This document shows, one piece after another, positions 49,755 to 58,924 of a stretch of 64,000 nt of DNA. Numbering within the stretch: the first letter of the stretch is position 1; each line of letters begins with the position of its first letter. The notes under the pieces are model-generated. The model ran no database searches. It saw nothing but the letters and a program-made list of their open reading frames with translations, and had not been told where the DNA came from. The stretch comes from Stromatinia cepivora (lineage: Eukaryota; Ascomycota; Leotiomycetes; Helotiales; Sclerotiniaceae), in assembly GCA_014898415.1 (NCBI GenBank), contig RCTD01000004.1, positions 1,921,001 through 1,985,000 on the forward strand, in the 5' to 3' direction. The position numbers and the translations under genes are program-made.

Positions 49755-51242
49755 ATGTCTATACTGAACTACTTTAATTATTGGACGATTGCAGCGCTGG
49801 GATTGGGAATCGCGGTTTTGATGCCCAGAGTTATGGGGTTCTTTGGGTTTGGGGGGGATAGGTTTCAGGTTTGCGGGAAGGTATGAATTTTTTGGATTTC
49901 TTTTGGCTTGTGGATTGCTTCACTTTTTACCCGTCTCATCTCCTCATATACTATTTCTCTCTCTTCCTCCTCAAACTGCCTGGGTAGATGAATATACGTG
50001 CTAATCAGTCATGATAATAGACAATCCTCCTCACGGGCGCCTCGGAAGGAATGGGAAAGAGTGTGGCGATTCAGTTGGCGCGGAAGGGTGCAAATGTTAT
50101 CATTGTGGCGAGGAATGTGGGAAAATTGGAGGGAGCTTTGCGGGAGATTAAGGTGTGTTTTATTGGGTTTCTTTTCTTTGGAAGGAGGGGGAGAAGAGGG
50201 AACAAGAGGGAGAAGGTGGAGGGGGGATTGGGAATTGGGAATTGGGAATTGGGAATTGGGAATTGGGAATTGGGAATTGGGAATTGGGAATTGGGAATTG
50301 GGAATTGGGAATTGGGAATTGGGAATTAAGCAGCGAGAACTGCGGATGGGTGGCGCGATTGGAGATGAGGGAATGGGGATGAGGAGGGGAAAATGGGAGA
50401 TCGGGCAATGGCAACAGGGGAACACTTTTGTGTTTGCCAACTTCTTGATGAGCTCAACTAACATTTCGCAGGCCGCAGCTCTCTCTCCCTCAACTCAATT
50501 CTTCCACTACATCTCTGCCGACGTCTCTATCCCAACCGAAGCTGCCCGTATACTCGAAGAAGCCATTAAATTCAACTCCTCTACACCTCCTGACATCGTC
50601 TGGTGTGTCGCCGGTACCTCTACCCCTGGTTTGTTCCTCGAAACTACTCCCCAAAAACTACGTACACAAATGGATATCAACTATTGGTCTTGTGCAGACA
50701 TGGCACATTGTGTTTTGAAGTCCTGGCTCTCTACACCAAACGTCGAAAAGAAAGAAAGGCATTTAATTTTCACCAGTAGTGTTGTGGCTTTTTATTCCAT
50801 CGTGGGTTACACATCATATTCACCCGCCAAAGCAGCAATTAAAAGTTTGAGCGACACTTTATATCAAGAAGTCCTCATGTATCCTAATCCACCACAAATC
50901 CATACCATATTTCCCGGTACAATAGCAAGCCCAGGATTAGAAATTGAAAATCAAGGAAAGCCAGAAGTTACACATCTGTTGGAAGAATCGGATCCAATAC
51001 AAACACTAGATGAAGTCGCTAGAAATGCGATTAAGGGGTTGGAAAGAGGAGAATATCTGGTTACAGTAGGTTGGTTGGGAAGTATGATGAGAGCTTGTGC
51101 TTGGGGTGGAAGTAGGAGGGGAAATTGGGTGTTGGATACATTGATTTCTTGGGGGGCGAGTGTAATTTGGGGGTTTGTGGGGAGGGATTTGGATGGGAAG
51201 GTCAGGAAGTGGGGGGAGACAAAGGGGTTTGCGAGGGGTTGA
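49755..51242 (+). CDS. TSC10: 3-ketodihydrosphingosine reductase (TSC10/KDSR)
   Basis: Three exons: 49755-49880, 50021-50152 and 50472-51242; 342 aa. It is a short-chain dehydrogenase that reduces 3-ketodihydrosphingosine to dihydrosphingosine with NADPH, the second step of sphingolipid synthesis, at the ER. An N-terminal membrane anchor (about 10-30) precedes the cofactor motif TGASEGMG (47-54) and the specificity segment NVIIVARN. The family-typical stretch PDIVWCVAG lies near 126-134, and the catalytic Ser (188/189), Tyr202 and Lys206 sit in IFTSS...[12 protein letters not shown] hydrophobic C-terminal segment ([14 protein letters not shown]) probably anchors it. The second intron is 319 bp, far longer than others here, because it contains a GGGAATT minisatellite. 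Confidence 0.92.
50230..50327 (+). repeat. GGGAATT minisatellite (14 perfect copies) inside the TSC10 intron
   Basis: 98 bp of uninterrupted 7-bp units on the coding strand, between the donor at 50153 and the acceptor at 50471. The G3N4 spacing satisfies a G-quadruplex pattern many times over in the pre-mRNA. No stop arises in any forward frame inside the array. Confidence 0.97.
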
Positions 51243-51867
51243 GCGAGCGATCAAATTGAGATGGGCCTATGCAGTGATCTTGTGATGGGTCAAACTAATA
51301 TCTTCGGAATAGAGGAAAGCAATGGTTTCTAGGGAGAAGGTTGTATGCGACTCGTATATTCGGACCCTAGAAATGAATCTTTTGGGAGAGGTTGGTCAGG
51401 GTATGGACTATTGTAAATATGACTGACATTACTGTAGCATAATAGACCGATAATACGAGACTAACATTGAACTTCAAGCCAACTCCTCCTTCAATTTTCT
51501 TATCGGAGCCATAACATCAACGAGAGTTTACCGAATGGAGTGAGCCTTTTAATCTCGTATGTTTTAGTTACACTGTCCATGTTGGCATTCGCAAGCGCGG
51601 AGTATATTGGGGTATCGTGTTCATTGTGTATAGGAATTCTTCCTTGCAAGTGCTAAGTGGTCATTGTTAAGAGGAGAACGGTGTGTGGGATTGGTATTTG
51701 AGAAGATTCACACGAGACCAAAGAAATAGTGGGACAGCAAGTTTATGTCTAAAAGTCGCGCATGTAATTTCCTTATTGCTGATAACGTCCCCCTTCTCCT
51801 CTAACTTCATCGAACCAGCTCATTCCTCCTATATCCCAATCATGGGAATCACTCTCTCCTACATTCT
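51243..51867. other. intergenic between convergent genes
   Basis: 625 bp between the 3' ends of TSC10 and the tail-anchored protein gene. No further gene was recognised. Confidence 0.4.
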
Positions 51868-52842
51868 TCAAATCCGCCGACTAATCACCTTGATAATGAA
51901 ATATAAAAATAGCATGAATAATGCAATACGAAGTAGCTGCATAAGTTCTCGCTGAACTGTAAATTGTTTTGCTTCCATTTCGATGGCTTGGATTCGATCA
52001 TGGAGTTCGAGTACACGGGAAAATGTTTGCTGAATTGGAAGTTAGTGTTCTGATGGTTGCGTGCAAGAACACGAGTTTGAATAGGTCTAGGGGTGTAAGA
52101 GGAAGTGAACTCACAGCAAAATCCCCATTATCAGCGCAAGACGATTCACCCACATGACTCTCTATAAACATTCCAGCTCTTTTCTTCCCTACCAAAACTT
52201 TATCAGCATTTACACTTTTACTCTCGATCTCAGGACAAATATAATAGATCCTCCCCCTCACCCTCACAAACAGCCTCAACCTCAAAAGCACTAATCCGTT
52301 CATACTCGCTCATATATTCCTTCATATAATGCTCACTGTGCTTCGCATTAAACCCTGCGGTATATGATCGATCGAATGTATCGTAACATGCCCTTTCGTA
52401 GGCGTCTTTATAGGCTTTTTCAAATATTTCTTTGTATAATATGTTGTATGATTCTTCGGGGCTGGGAGATTGTTCGTTTGGATTGGGGGTTTCTTGGGGT
52501 TGGGGTGGTGAGGTGGGTTGGGTTTGCATGGCGGGATCGGGGGTGGGTGTGAGAGGGGGAGTAGGTGTTTGTTGTGAGCTTTGAGATGCTGGGCTTTGCT
52601 CGGCGGAATAGGAATGGTTGTCTTCAACGACATCAGGATCGAGACTTGGATTTGCGGAGGATTGTGTTGTGGTTGCTTTGATAGAGATGCGGGATGTTGT
52701 AATTGGACTAGTGCTTGGATTTATTCCAATTATTTTATGTTTGTGGAGTGTTTTTGACTTTTTGCGGTGTTAGACTTGGATGGATGTTATGCTTTCTTGA
52801 GGAAGATACTGGTTTCGAGTGTCTATTCCCTTTTGTGGACAT
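51868..52842 (-). CDS. putative tail-anchored coiled-coil protein, unknown function
   Basis: The last exon, 51868-52029, is secure: the intron 52030-52114 has donor GTGAGT, branch CTAAC and acceptor TTCAG. It encodes LELHDRIQAIEMEAKQFTVQ, a short coiled coil, then the membrane segment LLRIALFMLFLYFIIKVIS and the tail RRI. That is the layout of a C-terminally anchored membrane protein. The main exon (from about 52757) has a Ser/Pro/Gln-rich disordered part. A Tyr/Lys-rich helical part follows (YNILYKEIFEKAYKDAYERA). A first exon at 52810-52842 (MSTKGNRHSKP) with a 52-bp intron is possible. A further intron or frame change is needed near 52230-52290 to join the frames; I could not place it. The family is not recognised. 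Confidence 0.55.
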
Positions 52843-53355
52843 CTTAGGATACTTCGCATGACTCTTCTTTAGCAGCACAGTGACTGTTGCGCTATGAGTG
52901 CATGAGTCAAGAGCTCGTTATGATTGGTTTAACATGTCAAGTAGTCAAAAGCTTATTATGAGTAGTTTAATACGTCAGTATTTCTTTTACACGCAGTCAT
53001 GTGTGTGTCATCCCTTTAATCATTAAAGTCCTAAGCCTAACACGGGCACCGGGTACAAAGCACCCCCAAGTATGAGAAGCAGTAATCATCAATCATCATA
53101 CATTTCGAATATTTTGAACATATCATTCTCAATCACAAATCACCTCATTCGCATATATATATATATATATAAATGGTGTTGAGCAATAATACAAAGTTGT
53201 ATTCCTACCCAAGACCTAAATTTTACAGCTTGCATACTACTCATTAGGGAAGGAAGAGTATTATTTCTTCCGGGAATCTGAGATGTGTTTATATCGTTGG
53301 TGGTGGAGATGTGGAGTGCGTGTGGTGAGTCGATGGGTTTGGTTATAGTTGTGAT

Positions 53356-53451
53356 TCGTTGGTAATTTTTTGGTTTATTAATTGCGCAATATCCAGCCTC
53401 AAATTCCTTTATGTCCTCCAAAAATCCAAAACGTGTTCATACTACCAACGA
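53356..53451. repeat. MITE-like unit 1 (96 bp)
   Basis: Starts TCGTTGGTA and ends TACCAACGA, a perfect 9-bp terminal inverted repeat. The interior shares ATTGCGCAA and ATCCAGCCTCAAATTCC-like sequence with unit 2. There is no clear target duplication. Confidence 0.55.
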
Positions 53452-53496
53452 TAGAAATGTGAAAAGACTATGTTGAATCTATGGTCCGGCCATGAT

Positions 53497-53582
53497 TCGT
53501 TGGTATTTCTGTGGTTTCTCATTGCGCAAATATCCAACCTAAATCCTTCGACATCCATCTCCATCACTTTGCGTACCAACGA
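53497..53582. repeat. MITE-like unit 2 (86 bp)
   Basis: The same 9-bp terminal inverted repeat TCGTTGGTA...TACCAACGA as unit 1, with a related interior. It lies in direct orientation 45 bp downstream of unit 1. Confidence 0.55.
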
Positions 53583-53593
53583 TGAAATTCTTC

Positions 53594-53974
53594 CTAATCC
53601 TCATCCCCGACTCCGCCTGCGCCTACGTCTGCGAGAAGTATCAGAAATTTCTCTCCTGCCAGACGTTTGAGTTTGCCTTTGAGGACATTTACAACGAACC
53701 ACATCAGGACTGAAGAAGATCCACGTTTCTCGAGGGACTGTCTTTCCAATCCACGTTCTTTTTTACACGTCTGACAACCTTCAGAGAAAGTAAAAGGCGA
53801 GGAAAGTTGTGCGTAGGCCTCTGCTTTCTCCTGGCATACAGAACATCCGAGAATTGCTTTCTCACAGCTTTTCGGGCACGCTTTAGGCCGATAGATGGTG
53901 CGGGAATCGGGGGGAGTCCAGCTGCCTGATGTGAGGATAAGACCATTATAAGGGGTTGAATCACTGTTTCCCAT
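53594..53974 (-). CDS. small Cys-rich protein (126 aa), Cys-rich family copy 1
   Basis: The ATG is at 53972-53974. Residues 33-70 hold the pattern C-x3-C-x6-C-x2-C-x(n)-C-x2-C: ACPKSCEKAILGCSVCQEK, then EGCQTCKKER. No signal peptide, so probably intracellular. The six-cysteine pattern could bind zinc, but this is inference. The 5' flank and first residues (MGNSDSTPYNG) resemble those of the broken copy at 54430-54845 (MNNNNDNPSNP). I recognise no named family. The C-terminal third (after residue 85) lacks features and could be out of frame. Confidence 0.42.
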   Translation of the reverse strand: MGNSDSTPYNGLILTSGSWTPPDSRTIYRPKACPKSCEKAILGCSVCQEKAEAYAQLSSPFTFSEGCQTCKKERGLERQSLEKRGSSSVLMWFVVNVLKGKLKRLAGEKFLILLADVGAGGVGDED

Positions 53975-54429
53975 GATTATAACTTGTTGTTTGTGGGGTT
54001 TCGAAGGTTTGTGCGTACGTTTTGTAAGTTTGTGAGACGTTGTGGTTTCGTTGTTGTAGGTAAGAAGTTGTGTTTCTTCGCCTTAAAAGTTGAGTTGTGT
54101 GAGAAGTTGACGGTGCGTATATTTTGGAAGTAAGAAAAGAAGACGGGAGGGATAGTGATAGTGTTCACTTTATAAATATGCGTCAATGATTCTTTATGAG
54201 GCATACATGTGAAGAATGATTCATGATTTTTTTTTTTGGAAAATCACAATACTCTCAAGAATTCTGTTATCTGTATCATTCGTTGATTCATAATATCATA
54301 ATTCGGTGGTAAATCCATACACCAAGGACTTTCCAAGACTCCTCAAAACTTCGAATTCAAGTCGCCATTTTATCTTCAGTGAACCGGTGCAACACCAGAA
54401 TCCATATCTATCATCCTTAAGCATCAAAA
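53975..54429. other. spacer between Cys-rich copies
   Basis: Contains the 5' flank of copy 1, including ACAAACCTTCGAAACCCC (minus strand) that recurs before copy 2. An 8-10 nt T run is near 54230. No gene was recognised. Confidence 0.4.
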
Positions 54430-54845
54430 CTAAATATATTCATCATCTCGAAGAAAGCAAAACCCACAATCCCCGCTCTTAAACTCGGGAACACTTTCAA
54501 GGAACGTCTCTCCAGTACCCGTTCCGAACTCCGTCTTGCAATCTAGATAATTGAAGACGTTTGTTAGTCTGGTTTTTAATAACCGTTTATATTTAGAGCA
54601 CTTGGTGATTCGCATTCCACAACGCTTTTCGCAAATTTTTAGCACTTTGTGATCGTCAGGGGATGGACGTTCGGATGGGGATGCGGATGAGGATGAGGAT
54701 GATTGTCGGAGGAACGATGATCAGGGATTCTTGGTAGCTTTGTGTGAACAATAGAGTCTTCGATGGAACTGGGTTAGTTGCTTGGACGTCTTGTGAGGGC
54801 GTCGGTGGTACCTGGGTTGCTGGGGTTGTCGTTGTTGTTGTTCAT
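54430..54845 (-). pseudogene. broken Cys-rich copy 2
   Basis: The start, ATG at 54843-54845 giving MNNNNDNPSNPGTTDAL, aligns with copy 1, and the upstream flank is similar (ACAAACCTTCGA in both). That frame soon hits a TAA. The Cys-rich part (KICEKRCGMRITKCSKYKR, then DCKTE and GDCGFCF) is in another frame at 54430-54645. Simple GT-AG introns tried by eye do not restore one frame, so a frameshifted pseudogene is the best reading. It keeps C-x3-C-x6-C but has lost cysteines present in copy 1. A missed intron remains possible. Confidence 0.4.
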
Positions 54846-55388
54846 AGCTGTAGGTTATGTTCATGCGGAGCTCGAAGGTTTGTATGTATGTTTCTTGGGT
54901 TAGCAACAGCTTGTTTCTTTGAGGTGGATTACTTGAGTTGTATAGATAGTTAAAGTGTAAGGTTCTGAAAGGAAAAGGGGAGAAGAACTGATATATATAA
55001 CTTTAGGAAATATATCCATGACTCTCTACGAAGCACTTATTGAAGTATGAATCATAATCTTACTACAAATGTTGTAAAAGCATGATGTCTTATATGATGT
55101 TATATTGGCAGCATCCCTTTCAATCTCTGCACCATATTGTGATAGTTTTTTTAAGCAAGTTATCTATCAAGCTGTTACTGCATGAGTCAAGTTGAGGGCA
55201 GAGCTTTCCTGAGAGTGTATTAATACGGCTCAAGAATCTTTGAATTTCCGTGATGAAGTGAGTATTAAAACTATTTATCCGACGTATCAAGTATCCATCA
55301 AAGATCGAGCTGACATAAATGAAGTGAATCACCACTCAAGCAAGGAAAGATAAAGGGAATAAACTTGGAAGTGTCATTAACCATTCAT
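54846..55388. other. spacer, nothing recognised
   Basis: About 540 bp of 5' flank of copy 2 and unannotated sequence. Short frames only. Confidence 0.4.
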
Positions 55389-55585
55389 CTAGAGGATTAA
55401 AAGACAGAAAGGAGTACGGTCTGGGACCTTAATAATACTCTCGTTATTGATTCCTAGTCCATCATAGACCTTTTGACACTTCTTGCGACACATATCAAAA
55501 GCACGGAACGAAAAATTGCGTGTCCGAAAACAACTGTATGTCATTTTCCAACGATCCTCCTCCAAGTATCTTAAAACAGAAACTT
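55389..55585 (-). pseudogene. fragment of a small Cys-containing protein (3' exon)
   Basis: A good intron precedes it (55586-55637: GTAAGC donor, CTAAT branch, ACAG acceptor), so it was or is transcribed coding sequence. The exon reads VLRYLEEDRWKMTYSCFR and later FDMCRKKCQKVYDGLG, with a C-x3-C pair like the neighbours. Upstream of the intron no in-phase ATG exists before a stop, so the 5' part is missing or lies in another exon. Confidence 0.35.
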
Positions 55586-55707
55586 CTGTATAGATATTAG
55601 TTGGAAATGTGTGTTTCATGAATTTTTGATAGCTTACTTGTGAATGGCCGCTCACGTAAGTAAAAATTTCTACCCTTCTCTATCTATAGAAAGCCTTCCA
55701 GTCCCAA

Positions 55708-56409
55708 CTACAAAAGCTCCTCCTTTTCCATTTTCGCACATTCATAACAATGACCACGATCATTTGGAGAGCCCCCAGATATAAGTCTAGGTATCGTAGT
55801 TGGAGCATCCAATCCACTAACTCCAGGGCAAGTCGTACAACCACTATCGCAATACACATCTACCCATGCATGAGCAGCAATCCATCCTTTCTTACAGCCC
55901 CAGCAGTGGAAAACTCCAACACACCCGTTTTTGCACTCCTCTCTATTATAATCACGTTTGATTATCATAGGTGGGAGTGAAATACTTGCATGTTTTTGAT
56001 ACCAGACATGTGCTGCCCACATAATGAGTTGCTGAGATGCTGTGGTATATGCAGTACAATCCGGATCTTCGGACAGTGCTTCGATGTCATGTGCAGGAAG
56101 TATTAGGACCTGATATCTTTATCGGCGTTCGGGATTTGAGGGGGCTTTTGGGTCGGATGCTGTGTTTTTAGGACTTCCAGTGTCTGCGGGGGTGCTTCGG
56201 CCGGATCCTGTGTCGTCACCACTTTCAGAAGAGGAAGACTTGTTTGTATCTGGATCTATGATTGCCGGGTACTGATATTGAATTGCGGATACTTTATTCA
56301 AGATGGGCCTGGTACGTTTTGCTACAGGAGAAGCCGGTGCAGTTTTGGATGGCTTCTCGGTGGTGAGAGAAGAAAATGCACTTAAACGAGCTGACCGTCT
56401 CGTAGACAT
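55708..56409 (-). pseudogene. Cys-rich copy 3 with basic N-terminus, interrupted by one in-frame TAA
   Basis: The ATG at 56407-56409 opens MSTRRSARLSAF... followed by a Ser/Asp-rich part ending NPERR, then TAA at 56119-56121. The same frame continues open for another 136 codons to 55708: IEALSEDPDCTAYTTASQQL, YNREECKNGCVGVFHCWGC, AHAWVDVYCDSGCTTC and GHCYECAKMEKEELL. The C-x3-C-x5-C-x2-C...C-x2-C pattern matches copy 1. Options are a nonsense-mutated gene, stop readthrough, an intron removing the TAA (for example GTATCC near 56294 to the CAG at 56107, phase 0), or two genes. I cannot decide among them. Confidence 0.4.
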
Positions 56410-57466
56410 TCTGAAGTGATTTGATGATTGCAGAGATAAAAATCCAATTAATGAAGGGGAAAAAGCCCTCGTTGATGATTCTATTGAAGGCGTTTGAAAT
56501 ATTTGATTGAGTGTGTCTCGGTCATTATTGTAATTGCGAGGAGAACTGAAATGAGGAAGGAGAAAAGCTAGTGCTTTTGAGCATTTTGGCTTTGTAATTG
56601 TAAGCCAAATGCAGAAAAAGGAAGGAGCAAAAGCCAACGTCTACAGGCACACTTTGGACCACCTAGAAGACTAGCAAAACTCTATATTATGAGTCTAGAG
56701 TGATATGTTGCTTGTGCATTAAGAATAAACCTTGATTTAGAAGTCGAATATGCTCTAAAGAATACACATATCATTTATGATTCCGCGGATCTGAGCAAGA
56801 AAGGCTCTGTAAGAGTTTATTTTGACTACTCATCCAGGTCATTGCTGACTGTGGAACTCATAATGGGCTGATTCCAAGGGAGTGATGTCTGGGAATTGAA
56901 TTTACTGTGACTCAGTAGAAATGGTTAGGTGAATGTGATTTTTGATTGCTTAGTCGAGTCATTTATGATTTGTGATCAGTAATCCTTATAGTGAATTTAA
57001 AGAGATTCATGACTGTTAATGTGAGTTTACTATGACTTCGGGGAGAACGACTTGATAGCGGTGGAATCTGACAGTTTTGTATCCAAAATCACTATTTCAC
57101 AATTCCAGACATAGGATTAAGCTCAACTGCAATAATATACGCATAAAGTAAAATGGAATATATTTTCTATATCCATTTAAAAGCCAGACAATTAGATTTC
57201 CTCCTTCAAAATGCAACATCAAGCCATCATTAATTTCCACCATTGACTCCCACCCAAAAACCATTAAACATATTGAACTTTCCTCATGAAACTAACCAAC
57301 AATAAGAAAAAAGTAGGTACAGCTTTATCCAATGCTAATACAACGAGATATCGACCCTGTCGAAAAGAGGTACGTGACAACCTAGGTATCTAGAATTAGC
57401 AATTTTTACGCAATATATTCGATGTTTCTGGAGTTGGATTCTTACCAAATAATAGATCTGGAAGTT
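56410..57466. other. intergenic, degenerate TGACT-rich sequence
   Basis: About 1.06 kb. No gene. Sequence from about 56,830 to 57,060 carries scattered TGACTG/TGACTC-like motifs. The stretch 57,200-57,300 resembles 58,630-58,730, the 3' flank of the next gene. Confidence 0.4.
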
Positions 57467-58009
57467 CTATACACGGAATTTGTGTACCTTTTTATGCTTC
57501 TTGTGACGCTGGTCATCCTGGTGTGTGGACCGTTTGGACAGATTCTTCTTCTGAACCGATGAAGGTTGCGGTCGTTCGAGAGCTTGTGGATTATTTGATT
57601 CTGATTCAATAATGCTGAGGCGTTCGCTTGAGCTCGGAGGTGGGTTCAATTGATTATAATGGCTAATATAGCTTGCGGTCGGAGTTCGATCTAACAGATC
57701 ATAATAGGCGACATCAAGGCCAGAAGCAATTGATCCTTGATTCATTTGGGGCGGCTGTTGTGGATGAGTGTAGCCACTTTGAGGAACATGTACTTGTTGA
57801 GACTGTTGTTGTTGTGCTGCTGGAATATACGGTGGTAGGGGCGCACAGCGTTGTAATGGTGCTGTATCTCCCACATGAGAGTCATGTCGTCGATCTTCAT
57901 GGTAAGGATAAGATACTTGTTGATATGATTGTTGAACTTGAGGTCTTTGCTGTTGAGCCTGCGCGCCCGCAGTATTAGGATCAGGCTGCTGGTTCTTACC
58001 AGAATACAT
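57467..58009 (-). CDS. Gln/Pro-rich low-complexity protein (180 aa), tandem copy 1
   Basis: The ATG is at 58007-58009. The protein is Gln/Pro-rich (QAQQQRPQVQQSYQQ, PAAQQQQSQQ). A short less biased stretch (SGLDVAYYDLLDRTPTASYI) and a strongly basic C-terminus (KKNLSKRSTH...RHKKHKKVHKF) follow. The tail could be nuclear targeting or nucleic-acid binding; this is inference. No domain was recognised. Its 5' and 3' flanks resemble those of the larger gene at 58925-61063, so the two look like a tandem pair whose coding parts diverged. Confidence 0.5.
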   Translation of the reverse strand: MYSGKNQQPDPNTAGAQAQQQRPQVQQSYQQVSYPYHEDRRHDSHVGDTAPLQRCAPLPPYIPAAQQQQSQQVHVPQSGYTHPQQPPQMNQGSIASGLDVAYYDLLDRTPTASYISHYNQLNPPPSSSERLSIIESESNNPQALERPQPSSVQKKNLSKRSTHQDDQRHKKHKKVHKFRV

Positions 58010-58560
58010 AGTCAAAGTTGTTCTGTTATTGATAATAAGAGGCCTGGATATTGTGTGTATGCAAAAAATATGTTCCCAGTATCGAGAAATGAATTTTTGG
58101 TTGCAGATGTAAAGAAAAGAAGTCCATGAAACGGGGGAAGGGATTGCTTAAATGTTTCTTCCCTACCTAAGATCAAAAGCCCCAAGACTATGATGATTCA
58201 AGATTATGAGGTATGAATTGTCACATATGCTACATCTATGGGCAGATATGACCCTATATTGAGAAGAAATGACTGAAGCCATGATAAAATGATTGTGAAA
58301 GGGGACTGAAATGACTGAAAAGGCGGCGAAACGAATGTAAATGACTGATATGACTATGAAATGGCGATGAAATTACTGCGAAACATGATTTAAGTGACTG
58401 AAACCGACAGGGAACTACTGAGAGTAAGAATAAATTGAATATAAATTAGCTCTTATAATTATGAAAGAACTCCATAAAACAATCACAAGAACAATAGCGT
58501 TCACAAACGAGAAGTATAATAAATGAACCAAATATTTACGGGACTTAGATATTCATATAA
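58010..58560. repeat. duplicated flank, copy 1 (upstream of the Gln/Pro-rich gene)
   Basis: Matches 61064-61560 in order. Shared blocks: GAACATATTTT (minus strand); ACTTCTT-rich then CATGAAA; GGGATTGCTTAAATG versus GCGATTGCTTAAATG; TATGAATTGTCA-TATA; a TGACTGA-rich stretch; then TTCATAAA-like and ATATTCATAT. Identity is moderate and collinear. It contains four TGACTGA motifs. Confidence 0.7.
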
Positions 58561-58924
58561 GCACTTCTATCCCAAGTATTTTGAAAGTAGGGTTTGAATG
58601 GTTTCCCCCCCTTGAAGATATAACACTAAACTATCATTGATTCCCACTCAGAAACCACAAAATGCATCAACTTCCCCCAATAAAATCCATCAAAGATATG
58701 AAAGAAGAAAAAGGTGATAATGGATAACTCGAATTTAAATACAGTATCAAGACGACGAGGGGCTGATCCAAAAATATTTGGAGTAAATAAATGTTGAACT
58801 CTTACGGGCCGTTTGCTCATGGATAGGGAATCTAAAGCTTTGTACCGAGTTAGAGATATTTTACAGAATGCTGTGCTCTCAGCAAAACATTTCTGCACTT
58901 TCCAATCGCCTTATACACAAGAAA
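58561..58924. other. 3' flank of the proline-rich gene
   Basis: A 90-codon minus frame (58626-58898) lies here without family resemblance. The sequence ACTATCATTGATTCCCACTC resembles 57,225-57,252, the 3' flank of the neighbouring copy. This supports duplication of the whole locus. Confidence 0.5.

Larger units (their letters stand above)
52843..53593. other. intergenic with two short inverted-repeat units
   Basis: Holds a TA microsatellite (about 53155-53171) and the two TCGTTGGTA-bounded units described separately. No gene was recognised. Confidence 0.4.

Noticed and set aside
50230..50327. Interstitial telomere repeat
   Set aside because: The unit is GGGAATT (7 bp), not TTAGGG, and it lies inside an intron with no other telomeric signs.
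49998..50471. Long plus-strand open frame reading through the minisatellite into TSC10 exon 3
   Set aside because: The frame upstream of 50472 is intron and the wrong frame of exon 2. The repeat has no stops, so openness is meaningless. Splicing at 50153/50471 restores the TSC10 protein exactly.
57960..58009. A short intron just after the start of the Gln/Pro-rich gene (GTAAGA to GCAG, 41 bp)
   Set aside because: Removing it shifts the frame to an early stop; the unspliced frame is open for 180 codons.
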